A stretch of 64,000 nucleotides of DNA from Ignelater luminosus (GCA_011009095.1 VTPC01004086.1:1-64000); one strand, 5' to 3'; counted from the first letter of the stretch, positions 1 to 12,910 are shown. Numbers and translations: made by a program. Notes: generated from the letters alone by a model not told the origin.

Positions 1-179
1 TACTGAAGATGTTCTGTAAGGGGAGGTAAATGGAACAGCAAAAAGAAGAAGGAGAAGGCTGAAAATGTTTGACGAACAAGGGATATGCGGCTAGGAAAAG
101 AAAGGCACAAGACTGTGACGAATGGCATACATCTAGGAACCTGCGCAAGCAGAAAACCACTGATGATATCTTTATATAT

Positions 180-1540
180 TTTTGTGAATAGTTTTTTCAG
201 AGGTTTATGGAGTGTGGAGTCGAATCAATAATTTTGTGTAGTCTTCTCAACAAGGCAAATCCTGATCGTGGACTAGCGAAGGTAGCCTGTGTGAAGACAG
301 CGCCCAATTTCTTTGTCTATATAGCTCCTTGGAGTAGGTTAATGAAGAACAAAATCAAACATGATCACCGCAAGGGGCTCGTTTGAATCCGAAACTACCA
401 TAGATCAGTCTGTAAGCAAAGTTTTCGAAAGAAGCTTCATGGTATTAAATAAAGACCTAAGCAGTTTGTGTCTAGTTTCCCTTAGAAAATGAGGCGCTCC
501 TTTATAGAGCTTAAACCATCATAGGTAGTTCGTTTGAGCATGCTCGCTTTGCTTATGTATACATAGCTCCTTGAAGTAGATAGGTTAACGGAGAGCAGTC
601 AGACCCAGGGCATCGTATATGTCTCGATTCAGACCAGAACTAGATTCAAAAAGGTTAATGGTGGGCGAGATTCGATCACGGATCATAGCTGGTAGGAGGC
701 AAGTAGTTTGTGCCTACAGTTTCTTTTAGAAGTTTGAGTGGCACCCCTAAAAAGTTCCGTGAAATAAATTAATGGAGAGCAAAATCAAACCGTGGGCACT
801 ACAAGCGGCAATTTGAAACCAAAATCAGAAGAATTTGTGCGAGTAACTTTAGAGAGAAGGTTTGCGGAGGGTGAGATCTGAATACAAACATAGCAGGTTG
901 TTGTATGTTGTAGAAACCCAAGCAGTTTTTGTTCTTGATTTCTTTAGAAAACTGAGTGCCTTTCTTAAGCAGCTCGCTGGAGTTGATTTGTGGAGAACGA
1001 AGTCAAAACGTGAGTACCGCAAGAGACATACTTGTGGCCCAAAATCAGATCAGTTTGTGCGTAGCTTCAGAGGTAAGGTGGGCGACATTCGAGTGCATCG
1101 CCCTCGAGATAAAGTTGAAAATCGGTGAAACCTAAGTAGATATCTAGCAGGTGACCGTATGAGGTAGAGGCCCAAGCAATTTGTGTTTGTAGTTTATTTG
1201 GTGGAAAACAAAGTTAAACCGTGGGCACCATAGGCGGCACCGTTGAAGCTCAACTGAGATGAACTTGTGTTCGTAGGTTTATGATGGGCGAAATCTGAAG
1301 ACAGGGATAAGGGGTAAATATCTAAGCAGTTGGTATCCGAAGTTTCTTTCTAAAAGTTTGAGTTGTTCCCCTAAGAAAATCCCTAGGGTAGATTAATGTA
1401 GAGCAAAGTCAAACTGTGGTCACCGTAAGCAGCACATTTGAAGCAAAATCAGATCTGTTTCTGTGAGTAGCACTAGAGAGAAGATTAATACTACCGACCA
1501 TAGCAGTATTTGGAAGCAGTTTGTGCTTTTGAAAATCGAG
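180..1540. repeat. Degenerate tandem repeat, about 200 bp units
   Basis: A phrase resembling ggagagcaaaatcaaac followed by a gtgggcaccgcaag-like stretch recurs near 342, 589, 772, 990, 1200 and 1395, spaced about 180-250 bp. A second phrase, aagcagtttgtg followed by a tttctttagaaaa-like stretch, recurs between them in the same order. That gives roughly six diverged units with indels. The short open frame at 862-1128 lies wholly inside the repeat and is not a convincing gene. I cannot assign a family. Old satellite or minisatellite DNA is the simplest reading. Confidence 0.7.
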
Positions 1541-4500
1541 TATCTTTCCTCATGGGGTTATAACAGATGCAAATAAAAGGTCACTTTAACGTTTTTAATT
1601 GTTAGACGTTTTATCTGCCTCCTTTCGATTGTCAATTTCAACTGGGTAGATTCACACTTTAACAAAAGTAAACAACCTGCCAGAAAGGTTTTATTTCTTA
1701 TTGAAACTTTTTGCTGAGTGTGATGATGTCCAAGGGTGGTTAAATGAAGCTGTTAAAGTAGATCTAAGTAATCAGATACATAGGAATAATACAAATATGA
1801 GATACGTTTCTGAATACTGTAATTTTGCATCTGATGCCATTGTAATATTATAAAGCATTTTGCCAAATTTCTCATTTTGTATGCCTCCATAAATCTAAGT
1901 GTGATTAAGTGATTACTGTTAAATATTATTTTGCAAATCTGTAAACGGTGCTAATCTATCAGTTATCAAAATCAATTTCTTTTCTGCTGAAGCTTCATAT
2001 CTGTAAGTTAATAATTGAAACTTTTTTAAAGGTGGGAAAAAAATAAAATAATTTCAGTAATACCATAACAAAGTAACAAAATATTTTAGAACGAGCTGTT
2101 TGAATTTATATTACAGAAACTGAAATAAAATAAAACCTTTGTCAACAAGACAATTTATAAAATTGTACAATACAAACAAAAACTGAAAAGGTGACCGTAA
2201 CACTGCTACACAAAAATACTCCATGGTTGAGCATTGTAAATGCGATCAGTAGGTCGAACTGACCTTTGGAGGCCAAGAAATGTAGAATAAAGAAAACAAA
2301 TAAAGAGAAGAAAACTTTTCTCAGACTTTGAGAATACTACAGTGGGTCTATTTACCCCAATTTATGATACGAATGGGATTCTATAAATGAGATTTCAGAA
2401 AAAAGTATCATCAGTTACGCTTTCTAAAAAGATTTTTCAATATTAATGCTGACACACTTTTTAAGTTTTTATTTGTGCGAAGAATTTTTTTCTCAACTAT
2501 AATTAAAAAAATTTAAATTTTTTGATGAGATTTTTTTTCTTTGAAGGAACTTAGATGATGAAAATGTGGAATAAATTTCTCTATATACCATGATGTGTTC
2601 CACATAATCTAATTTATAAAACCGAAAAAAAGAAAACGCAAAGTGTACATTGGGGTGTTCGAAAACCGCGTTAGGGAAAACGAGCTTACTTCTAAAGACG
2701 CCTTTGACACGTTTGTTCCAAAGAATGCTGAGTCCGTTAAAGTTACATAATCTAATTTGTTGGCATGCCGCCTTCTCTGGAGACCATGTAACTTCGTTCC
2801 GGGACTTGACAAATATTAGCGAGCTGCAGCTTCCAGTTTATACATACATAACTGTAACTTTGCAACAACAAACTTAATCGCTAGAGATCCTGTTAGTGAT
2901 TAGTTGAATAATCTTATTACATGCAACGATGATTAGCGTGCGTTGCGGTAATTCCTATACATCTCGTATAAACTTATTAAACACAAAAGTAGATTTAAGT
3001 CTAACGTAAACAGCTCTACGTATTAATTATATTAAGAAAATAAAAATTATAATGATGAAAAACAAAAGAAAAAAATATTTTGGAGGAAATGTGTGCATTC
3101 ATAAATGGTCAGCGTGTCAGGTCGTGTTAGTTTGTTCTGATGTGAGATCATTTTTGGTTCACTCCTCCATCGTATTTTCTCCAAACTTGTTGGTAACCTT
3201 AAGGAATTTATTTTAGTGAACGCTACTCAGGAGGATTTACGTAAACTGTCAATTTTCTGTCAATTTAATCCAAGAAGTTTATTCTTCGGGATTGTTTTAT
3301 ACAAGAAGGGGCAAACGCAATACCCAGGACCGAATTGGCTCATATAAACTCTTCATCGGGCTATTGATGCCTGTAATTCCCGAAGGCAATGCTGTTCGCT
3401 ATTGTCATGTCTGTTACTATTTATTTTCGTACGTCAACAAATTACCGGTAGAACTTTGGTATGGTCATGACTAGGCAAAGAACTGACAGTTCAAAAATAT
3501 TAAGTGAATGAAACAGACTTTTTTGAATGCAGGGACACATCTATGTTTTTTTTTTTGATTGTAGATTCTTATCTTAGAAATATGAATCTTCTGTCAATTT
3601 TCATTACTGCTCATAGTGAGACAACTTTTATACAAAATCCAAGAACTCATTTGGCCCAAGTACACATTAAATGTCATTTTATTTTTGATGGAGCCTCAGA
3701 TTCCAATAATGTAAGATTTGAAAACTCTTTGAATAAATTTTTAGTTAAGTGTATTTCAGTACTGTCCTCAAATGTGGAGATTCCAGCATGTCTAGGTATC
3801 ATGGCCGGTGTGCATTAGACTTGCAAACCACAAGCGTACGTACCCAATTTGTAAGCATTTTTGTCTCGGAATGTCTAGACAACAGAGAGGAGTTTATCTA
3901 GACTTTGTAAGAATGTCTCGTTTGCGTCTTGCAATGTCGATATCTGAATTTAGTTGCGAGGCTGCCTCACACTGCAACGCCTACTAGCCAAGTTTTGTCG
4001 GTTTTGGGGCAAGCTTAAAAGACGCCTCAGTTGAGCGAACTATTGTTGTACGGACGTACTAGGCAGGTGTAACAAATGTACAGGCACACAACTAATGCTT
4101 AAAAATTGTTAAGTACAAGGACAGGTAGGAATAACTAATATCATTAGTTTTGTATAAACAAAGCCGAAAAAGTTTTACAATTCCCATCTTCACTAATGCA
4201 CTCGCATGATATCCAACTTCGTTTTCTCCAACATTTTGGAAAGAATTTTAGTTCTTGAATTCTTTGTTTCTAGTCTTGTAATGTTCTGGATTACATTAGA
4301 GCACACTCGGCTTGTTAAAGTTAGCCTAGAGGTAGTAATCTAGACAGAATAAATTTGACGAAAAGGCAGACCAATGTATGCATCAGAAGGCACAAAAATA
4401 AGCTATTTGCAAACACACTCATGTTTCATCTAGCAACGTTACTTCTCGAAACAATAATTTTCCATCAGAATAAACTCGCAGCTGTTTCAGCTGAGACTTA

Positions 4501-5390
4501 AAAGTTTTGACAATTGACAAGGGGATGTACAGCTCTTTTCAAAGAGCCAAATTAAAGCCAAATTAAATTCAAGAAAAAGAATAATGAAGTCAAACTGTTT
4601 TGTTGTCTATATTTGTGCTTTAACTAAGTTTTATTTTAATAAGAACAAAGTTTCAAGAAAAACCGTGACAACTTTTCTTTTAGACGCCTTACGATACCAT
4701 CACTCACCTTCCCGCTTGAAATCTTCAATTTCCTGTGAAATTCTTCCTCTGTTTTATTGGCATAGAAATGTTTGATGGACGGTTCAGAAAGGGAAAATAA
4801 ATTGAGCAAAACTTGCTGTCAAAAAGGATTTAATCTGTAACAGTACAAATTTGTAGCTTTCATAATTTTTACTCATAGTCCATTTTCTTACATGTTTGAC
4901 CGCAAATTTTTATTACATTTCTCAAAATCTCATTCACCTATTGGCAAAAATTGTCGACTAACGGACGACGCTAAATCTTGTACATATGACAGTAAAAGTA
5001 ATGAACAATTACAACCAGCGTTGCCAGAGCGGGTGATAGATCTCCAGGTCTGACGATAAGTTTCTGACTGCATTTGACAAACGAGAAGGTACACACAAAC
5101 GGGTTGACACAATGAAATAAGAAAATATTGAAGAGATTAAGACCTCGGAGGTCGAAATATACGACTTTAATAGCGAAGTTTTCACTTTAGCAAGCGAATT
5201 CCTTCTATTCTAGAAATTCTGTCTCTTCGGAGTATTGGACATTTAGTACGGTAGTAGTGTTTAAGGAGATACCGAATAGGTTAACAAACAAAATGAAAAA
5301 AAGTACTCGACAGTGAAAATGCCTTCAAGTCGACTGTAGTCCGGTCATTTCAAGAAGGCTTAGAATTCCAGCTTGGGCAGACTAACCATG
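1541..5390. other. AT-rich stretch with no recognised gene
   Basis: Only short open frames of 60-104 codons occur here, for example 2650-2877 and 3504-3818 on the plus strand. None shows a domain, a signal peptide with support, or splice-compatible continuation that I recognise. The stretch may be the 5' flank or first intron of the Ddr gene, or old unclassified repeats. Confidence 0.4.
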
Positions 5391-5469
5391 AGCTTTTTAG
5401 GAGATTGAATAGTCAAGAGCAGCAATTCGGGACTTTCCTACGTTTGGGGTTTGCAAGTTCCCGGGGCGT

Positions 5470-6260
5470 GTGTCTCTATCTTTCGTCACCTGCGTACTTC
5501 GTTGCCTTGGGAGAGATAATAAACTATCGGCGCGGGTGTCACTTCCTTTTTTTCTGAGTTCTGAGCATTCTGAACGCATCCCGGGCCGTGGCGTTACTAG
5601 GTTTGACAGATCCGAAGTACTTTTTTGCCACTGCAACGTTTGTTCCTAGCGGCCGCTACCGGGCTCACCTCTACTAGGTGTAGCCTTGAGAGTCATTTGT
5701 ATGCCGCACATAGAGCATCCATTTGGCAAGTGCAAGCTCTTCTTCTGTGTTAATTGTTCGCTTCTTTACCTAACTACATCCAGCCTCTGAAGACACCGCC
5801 TGCGACAGCTATGTATATCTAACTATATGCATTGCTCCTGTCGCGGGCCTCAACAATCGGCCTTCAACAACACCTGAGTTCAATACCTGCTTCGCTACAA
5901 TACAACACCTGGGCTTCTCTTTCCAATCCATAGGTTAGTAAATTTTTCCACGGAAATTTCGGCGCGCCGTCTTGCATCCGCTGCCTCCTCCACTACAGCC
6001 GACGCCCTTCATCGTCATCATCGTCATCAATATCCACATCCACTTCAAGAACCGCCGAACGATACCACAGCTATTGACATCAACCGCCGCCACGCTCACC
6101 ACCCCGCTCCGTTCCACCCGGACGTCGCCACTCTATCCATAGCTACCAACAGCTGATGCTGCTGCTATTGTCACTACTGCTGCATTCCAGTTCCACCAAG
6201 TTCCATCCGCTGGTCCAGTCTGGGGGAACAAGAACAAGGAACATATTTATCTCGCTACTC
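5470..6260 (+). repeat. GC-richer dispersed repeat, copy 1
   Basis: This segment is clearly richer in GC and in CAC/CAT triplets than its AT-rich flanks. Its part 5485-5775 aligns by eye with the reverse complement of 47530-47810. Shared landmarks in the same order include cattc(t/c)gaacgc, cccgggccg(t/c)ggcgtta, tttgccactg(c/t)aac, ccatttgtatg and an acatca-ctaccag-like stretch. The two copies are therefore the same repeat family in opposite orientation. A retroelement LTR or 5' leader is possible, because copy 2 is followed on the minus strand by short Pro/His/Gln-rich open frames, but no RT or PBS was established. The small open frame at 5397-5636 on the minus strand is not supported as a gene. 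Confidence 0.65.
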
Positions 6261-6499
6261 CAATCATCCAGAATCTTTCGTTGAAGAGATACCACAAGGT
6301 ACCTAAAACGTCCTCCCGCTTATGGCAGTAAACTAAGGCTGATAAACATGCAAAGCAAAGTCAGATTAGTATTAGGGTTATGACAAGGTAGGATAGTGTT
6401 CGAGGAGCTGGGCTGCAAGCAGTATTTTGTGTTTATGGAGTTGCTGGGTTTCTCAGAGCTGATTGTTAGGAAAGGCGCAATGCAAGAATAACTGAATCA

Positions 6500-7240
6500 A
6501 CTGAAGGTAACAAACAAAAATCATTTTGGGGATGAAGTAGTTGAAATGGTGAATGTCAAATACCAGAACTTTTGACTTAATGAGCATAACGTGTGGAGCA
6601 AATAAAAGATTTTGAAATTCTGCTCTGCTTTAGTTATAGCTTTCACTTCTTTATTTATCATCCTTTTTCTTTTTAGATAGTCTGTTTTAGTAGCACCTGA
6701 TCTTCTTTCCATATGGCTTATTTATTATTCGTAGCTGATATCACAGTGGAATCCTATCCTCCAAACTCAGTTAACCCTTCTAGTTATTGTCTTTTTGTGT
6801 TTGTTATCTATGATAACTAAACCATTTGTGTTAGACCTACGGATTTTCTTCTTAAATCTTATTCTTTTTTATCTAATTCTTTGATATAAATTCGTTGCAA
6901 TTATTTGCATTTCTGTTGATTTTTGACATTTTATCTTGAACTATCATGATGATTCAGATAAATATTTTTGGCCTTATCCTCCTGGTCAATGTGATCAAAA
7001 GATTTTTCGAAAGCCGCGTATGCATTTCTAAGAGTTTGTTAGTTATACTATAACAGAAAACGCTTTTTGCAAAGGAATAGTCGGACTTGCTGTTTTAAGT
7101 TTGTTGTAACTCTTGAAATCTATAACACCATATCCAACAGAGGAAGTAATGTAGTAATGCAAAAACGCTCTCGTTGAATATTTAGATACCATTTCTTGTA
7201 CTTCAAATGGTTTTTTGTTGCTGAATGAAAAGTGTGTCAA
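6500..7240 (-). pseudogene. Possible LINE reverse transcriptase scrap
   Basis: On the minus strand near 7030-6960 the translation reads AFEKSFDHIDQED, which resembles RT motif A of non-LTR retrotransposons (F-x-D-x-x-K-A-F-D), with the first Asp lost. Further along, near 6930-6880, a different frame gives IIATNLYQRI, similar to the I-x-x-L-Y segment that follows motif A in LINEs. No catalytic YADD block, endonuclease or gag was found. The call is weak and the rest of 6261-8240 shows nothing recognisable. Confidence 0.3.
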
Positions 7241-8245
7241 TTTTAAGTTCTAAACTTGCTCAGTTTTATTTGCCGTTATCAGTTTTTTGATAGTATTCAG
7301 GTATATTTTTTCTAAACCTAAGTCGTAGTCGTTCTAACTACTTTCTTCTGCTTTCTCTATCGATAATATAAAATAATACAAGAGGAAGAACAATTTTGCT
7401 CGTGTCCTGAATGTTCGCAGAGGCACTTAGGGGCCTATTCAGATCGTTTGAGAGTATCGATCTACAGTTTCATCATTTTCTTCAAAAAGGAGAAGTGAAA
7501 GTAAAGGTCTTCCGTAGGTTAAGCCAAGATTCTCCATACCCTAACAGCGAAACTTTGCTCATTAACGGGCCCGGACTTTTCAATAATATTGAGGAGTAAC
7601 AAATAAAATTCCAATTCGTAAATTACACAAATTTTACAGCCAAGTTGGCCAAGTACAAATATTACAATCTGTATCAAATTAAAATGTGGCGGTTGTTTCT
7701 GACTACTCAGACTACACAAAAATGTTTCCAAATTTTAGATTTTGTTTCTGTGCTCTACTGTTCAGTTCAGACGTTAGTCAAAGGAATGGTATCAGGTAGA
7801 CCACTGTGTTATTTAACAGTTTAATTATTGTTCATAACGTTTCTCGGTCTCTGGACGCCATCAAACCAAAAAATATTTAAAATGCGACCTTACTGCATTT
7901 TTAAAACTCTATTGTGTCAAATAGATTGGTCTCGTGAGCAACTAAGAGTTACTTTGGACGAGTTTGGCTTTCTCTAAGATAGTTGATTTCCAAACATCGA
8001 CTTCAGACCTTGCTGTTAAGTTGCACGGGACTCCCGATAACTTAGCTAATTACAGTACAGTACTAAGAAGGTGAAACATTAATTGCCAAACGGTTTCTGC
8101 TAAAAGAAAAAAACAAGATGTGCGGAACAAAAAAAAAAGTTCCGTTAATAACACAGCAGTTTTAGCTGTATCTATTAATCTACTTTTAATGCCATACAAG
8201 GTTATGACCTGTGACATTTCTTTGGTTATAATATCCAGTACAATC

Positions 8246-10097
8246 TTAAAACATTTTCATAAAATTAGTGAATGGTGTTGCTAATAAGCCTGGTGCATAT
8301 GACCTATTAACAATTGATGCATCACATGAGGAGTAACTCGACGTTAAAAGTTTTTTACAGTTACTGCAGGATTTTGTTTTTAAACAAACCTTCTTTGCCA
8401 CGTAGCCTGTTATATATGTTACACCGCATTCTCCAAAGACAGATTTATTTGAAGATGATCCAAAAAGATATCCAGGCTTAGGGGCATCAGGTGGCAGAAA
8501 TGGGACTTCCTCATCTTTTGTAATAAAATGTTTCAAAGTGTCAAGAGCTGTTACACTACCATCATCAGCTTCAAAATTTGAACCGATGGAATGTGGGGAA
8601 AGGAAGTTATTTACTAGTAGGAATCTAAAGGAAGAAATAAAGGAACTGCATGTAGGATTAGTGTTCCTAACTCTCCATGGTTACCAATACCTACAAAAAA
8701 AATTTCAAGAGGATCTTGGTTCAAACGCCGGGGAAACAAATATTTGAACCCATCCTTTTGTAATAATTTAAAGAGACATTGGAAGCCATGAAGTGAGAAT
8801 ATCCAATTATTAATGCTGGAAGGGACAAAGCTCTCTTTGGAAGAGGGAGATTGGAAACTCATGGATGAAAGGAAAGGAATGGTTTTACTCCAAAAAGATA
8901 AATGAGGGGAGGTTCAAGTTATTGCGGACCTAAATTATTTGCCAAATTGAGGTTTGATGGTAGAATTGTACTACGTGATTCCAGGATGCAACCTTCTAAA
9001 CGCCATCTATGGTATAATATGAATTTTTGCCAGAAGATAATTTCTTATTTCTTTTAGCAACTATGGAAAATCATACAAAGTTGCGATCTTCTCATCATCT
9101 ACTAAAAATTCAAAATAACTATTTTCGATGCTTTTTCATTTTGCAATATGCATCTGCGTTTTCAATCAGCAATTGAATCGCTATCTGATTAGTTGCACCT
9201 TGGTTTCACACAGTACAGTTTCTAGACCATTAAACTTAATTTGCTGAATTACATGCTGTATAAGTCTTGTTAGAATTGCAGTGGGTGTAGAAAGCAAAAG
9301 CAACAGGTTTTGTAAAAGCCTCTAAGCATAAACGCTAAAGCATGATCAGTAAAGGAAGCATTTCTCTCACTGCCTCCATAGACCTCAAACCCCTCTAGCA
9401 AGTTTAATTCTTGATTATATTACAGGCCTGGTTGTAATGCCATCTCATCAAAGATTAAGCTACAATATTTTGTCATGGGGTTTCAATTTAGCAGCGGTTC
9501 GTTTAAAACTGTTCAAAACATGTTTATTAATACCACACACAAAAGGTAGTCTGTTAAGAATTTTATTTAATGTTTTCCTTAATGACAGGCTTAATATGCA
9601 TGAAAGCATTCTATATCCCTTAGCACTTTGCTTGTGCAAAGATAAAGCGAGCATTTTATCTTGTATGGTAAGTCTTCTCCTTTGGGTTTATATTTTTGGC
9701 ACTTTATAAAATTAAAGGCTTCCTTATCAACATTTTCAATAATGGAATTATAAATACTTGATTTACTAAACTTTTGCGTCAAACGGAAAGCCTGCATCTT
9801 CTGTTTTGCCAATTTTTTGTAGAGAGTGGAGTTTAATTGGTTTATTCTTGTGACACGTGCCTCCTTCAAAATGCCAGATAATTTTCTCTTTTTTCCTGAA
9901 AAATAAAAATATAAAAAGCAAATATACATATAGCTTTTCTGCTAAGAAAAATACCACAAAATATCAGATGCTTCATGAGAAATTTTAATTCTTCTAACCC
10001 ATTCATGAAAAACCGCTTTATCTTTTCTTAGAAACCGGTGCCTTGGTGAGGCCATGTCTTTGCAATTCAACACACAACATCGTTTAATACCACCCAT
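8246..10097 (-). pseudogene. P-element-like (THAP9-like) transposase, decayed
   Basis: A DNA transposase of the P-element superfamily, read on the minus strand. The N-terminus (ATG at 10097) gives MGGIKRCCVLNCKD and then FHEWVRRI, the first half of a C2CH THAP zinc finger that binds transposon ends. The second half, WHFEGGTCHKN, follows after a 59 bp intron-like gap. Next come an ADP-like stretch LSLHKQSAKGYRMLS (9654-9600) and LPFVCGINKHVLNSF, then SLIFDEMALQPG with an Asp expected to be catalytic, and EGFEVYGGSERNASFTDHAL. A later NQGATNQIAIQLLI segment carries Asn where families usually have Asp and is preceded by a stop. GFKYLFPRRLNQDPLEIFF (8760-8700) is a P-family hallmark, and GVTYITGYVAKKV with C-x2-C lies in 8246-8536. 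Several frameshifts and stops break the frame, so it is inactive. Terminal repeats were not found. Confidence 0.8.
9896..9954 (-). other. Putative 59 bp intron in the THAP domain
   Basis: On the minus strand a GT at 9954-9953 (ttttgtg|gtattt) and a tttttcag at 9896 bracket a T-rich 59 bp segment. Removing it joins DILW to KKEKIIWHFEGG and restores the order Cys pair, Trp, then W-H-F-E-G-G expected for an insect THAP finger. Read through without splicing, the frame ends in a stop directly after the donor. The Cys normally just before the WHF block is not seen, consistent with decay. Confidence 0.6.
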
Positions 10098-10179
10098 ATT
10101 TTTAACACTAAATAATAATGTTTTACTGAATATGACTATATACACTATGTACAATGCATAATATACACTATATATCACT

Positions 10180-11605
10180 ACAAATTAATTCTAACTCAAG
10201 ATGTGTACGTTTTAATTTTCTATGAGAAGCAAAGCGCAATCCGCACAATTGAATTGGAATTGAACAGGTTTTGAATTGCACTTCACTTACGTAATTCACA
10301 ACCGCGACAACCTGTAAGCGTCATACAGGCGTGGTAGATGTTAATAGCTGAGCAAAAAGACGTTGTCAGATGTATATCAACAATTCCGTCGCGCTTGTAG
10401 ACTTGAAACACGTTTCTGTATATTCGTAATTATTCTAAACATGCCAACAAGACATTTTCTGTTTGCTCAAAGGTGCTGCCATCTATAGCATTAATTTAAG
10501 TTTAATGTGCATTTATGCTATTATCTCATCGCTGCCTGCCAAGCATTAACAGAGATTCTGCAGTTGCTATGAATTGCGCATGGCATGTTAGACAGATTTG
10601 TTTCGACTCTTTTTGATCTCGTCACAATTCTCACATACTTCACACTGTTCTACATATAGGACTTTAAAAATACAATAGGTGACATGAAGCTTTAGCGGCG
10701 ACATCTATTAATAGTCACCGGCAAGCACACATGTATTTTAAATTCAAGGGTAGCACTGAACATTAATTGTATGTAAATAAAGTGAAGGTGCCTATGATGT
10801 CAGCGGGCTTGAAAATAAAGTTCATTCAAACAGCTTAGCAGTGTGATACGCTTAGTTTAAATTCATGCTACAGGAGGTTCATTACGCTAAATTACAGTGC
10901 CGGATCTGCGTAACCTATGAAATGAAAAATGTACGTCCGTGATTGCAAATTATTATACGACTATTCTAAATCATGTCAACGTGTCAAACTAGTTACGACC
11001 AGTTTGGACCTTCGTTTAGATTAGTAGATTTTGGGTGTACTAGATCAATATTTCTAAAACTGCTGTTTAAGAAAGCACTTAGAGAGCACTGTTTCTGTAT
11101 TAAAATCAAATAGGAACATTAAAAGCTTGAGGAGAAGAGGAAACTGAAACTTATTAAGCAGAAACTGTTTAGGAGTATTCATCGGCGAAATTCTATGTAC
11201 CACTGATACCTCTTTCTAAAAAAGAAAACCATGAGTGACATCAATATTAAAGAATATGTTATTTTATACACTACTTTCTAACCTAGAAGAATGGAAGAAG
11301 AAGTAGCTATTAATTACCAAATATGCAGCAACAGAATGAAATGTAAGTTTTTTTCCGGCGTGGCATTTATAGATATTATCTGAGCCAAAGGTAGGAAAGA
11401 CCGGATAAAGATTAAAAAGGCAATTTCAAAGTTGACTTGTTCAATACGAATATAATTAAAGTTAAATCAGTTATCTTTCCTACCTCTCAGAGAAATGTTC
11501 TTATTTTAAAAGGGGAAAGTACAATACTTATTGAACAACAAAACATGAAATCAATCATTTTCATCTGCGAGGAAAAATTGTACGTACGTTTTTCTACAAA
11601 ACAAA
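10180..11605. other. AT-rich stretch with no recognised feature
   Basis: No coding similarity, tandem repeat or terminal inverted repeat is apparent here. The open frame at 11437-11760 overlaps the 5' end of the mariner and is not itself supported. Confidence 0.4.
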
Positions 11606-11609
11606 CCTG

Positions 11610-12900
11610 TACGAGGCTTGCTATTTATATTTCTGGCCTTGGCAACACTGACTGTTTCCAGGCGTCAGCTGACATTTCCGGTGTAAACTTTACATTGTTG
11701 AACATAACCTCAACCGCAACATTTTGTCATTTGAGTGCGATTAGTGTTGTTTGCAGTTAATTGAAAAGTGTATTCCCTAGTAAAAAATGGAATTGACTCG
11801 TGAACACTTTGTGCAATTATTTTTCATAACTTTCGACGTGGATTATCACGACAAGAGTGTATCAATGAACTTAATACATTATATAGCGATGAAGCTCCAT
11901 CCTACAGCACTGTAAAAAACTGGTATAATGAATTCAAACGTGGCCGATGTTCACTCCAGGACGAAATCCGTGAAGGCCGTCCAAAATCTGTCGTTGTGCC
12001 TGAAAACATCGATACTGTGCGTGAACTGATTAAACAAGATCGTCATGTGACATACCGTGAGATTGAGGCATCTTTGGGCATTAGTATGATTAGCATAAAC
12101 AAGATATTACATGATCATTTGGCCGTAAAAAAAATTTGTTCCCGTTGAATCCCGCATAACTTGACCAATGCTCGAAAGAAGGCTCGCGTCGACTGCTGCA
12201 TTGAAATGTTGAAAAAATTTGCGAAAGGTGCATCAAAGGCTGTGTATAACATCTGCACAGATGACGAATCATGGATCTACGCATATGACCCCGAAACAAA
12301 ACAACAATCAACTGTGTGGGTCTTTCAAGACGAGCCAAATCCAACAAACGTTGTTCGTGGAAGAAGCACATCGAAGCAAATGGTTGCCTGTTTCTTTGGC
12401 ATTACCGGTCATGTGGCAATAGTGGCGTTAGAGAAACGTAAAACGGTCAACTCTGAATGGTACACAACCATTTGTTTGCCAGAAGTCATTGGAGAAATTC
12501 GGAAAACTTCAAAGAAGAGGCGAATCATTCTTCATCATGACAGTGCAAGCTCACACACTGCTGCTCAAACAATTGAATATTTAACCAGCCAGAAGGTCGA
12601 GTTGATGGGCCATCCACCATACAGCCCTGATTTGGCACCCAATGACTTCTTTTTATTCCCGTACATCAAAAACAAACTGCGTGGTCAACGATTTTCAACA
12701 CCAGAAGCAGCCGTTTTTTGTTTCAAAACGCATATTTTGGAGCTGCCTCAAACAGAGTGAAAAAAGTGCTTCGAAAATTGGTTCAAACGCATGGAAAAGT
12801 GTATTAATCTTAATGGAGAATATTTTGAAAAACAATAAAACTAGTTTCGATCATAAATACTTGTTTTTTGATTCAAAAACGAAAAGGCAGATATTATATT
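11610..12900 (+). mobile_element. mariner transposon (Tc1/mariner, DD34D)
   Basis: The element starts around cgaggcttgctatttatatt (near 11612), a sequence that looks like the outer end of a mariner followed by its short 5' leader, and carries one transposase frame at 11787-12838. After the stop codon, an aaggcagatattatattt stretch near 12885-12900 is a poor inverted match to the 5' end, so the right terminus looks eroded. Exact TIRs and the TA target duplication could not be fixed by eye. It lies between AT-rich unrecognised stretches, upstream of the Ddr exons. Confidence 0.75.
11787..12838 (+). pseudogene. mariner transposase pseudogene
   Basis: Cut-and-paste transposase of about 350 codons, the normal mariner length. 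The N-terminus (ATG 11787) begins MELTREHF. One base is missing at 11810/11811; after it the frame gives the HTH segment APSYSTVKNWYNEFKRG, EGRPKSVVVPENI and HLAVKKICSR. Two TGA stops interrupt it, at 12146-12148 before IPHNLTNARKKARVD and at 12758-12760 after LELPQTE; both sit where the family has Trp, so each is one G-to-A change. The frame ends at TAA 12836-12838. The DD34D triad is intact: Asp in TDDESWIY, Asp in HHDSASSHTA and Asp in YSPDLAPNDFFLF, the last two being 35 positions apart. Only three lesions make this the least decayed transposase in the window, but it cannot make a full protein. The family match is strong; the subfamily (mellifera/capitata-like) is an inference. Confidence 0.93.
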
Positions 12901-12910
12901 TCGTTAAGAT

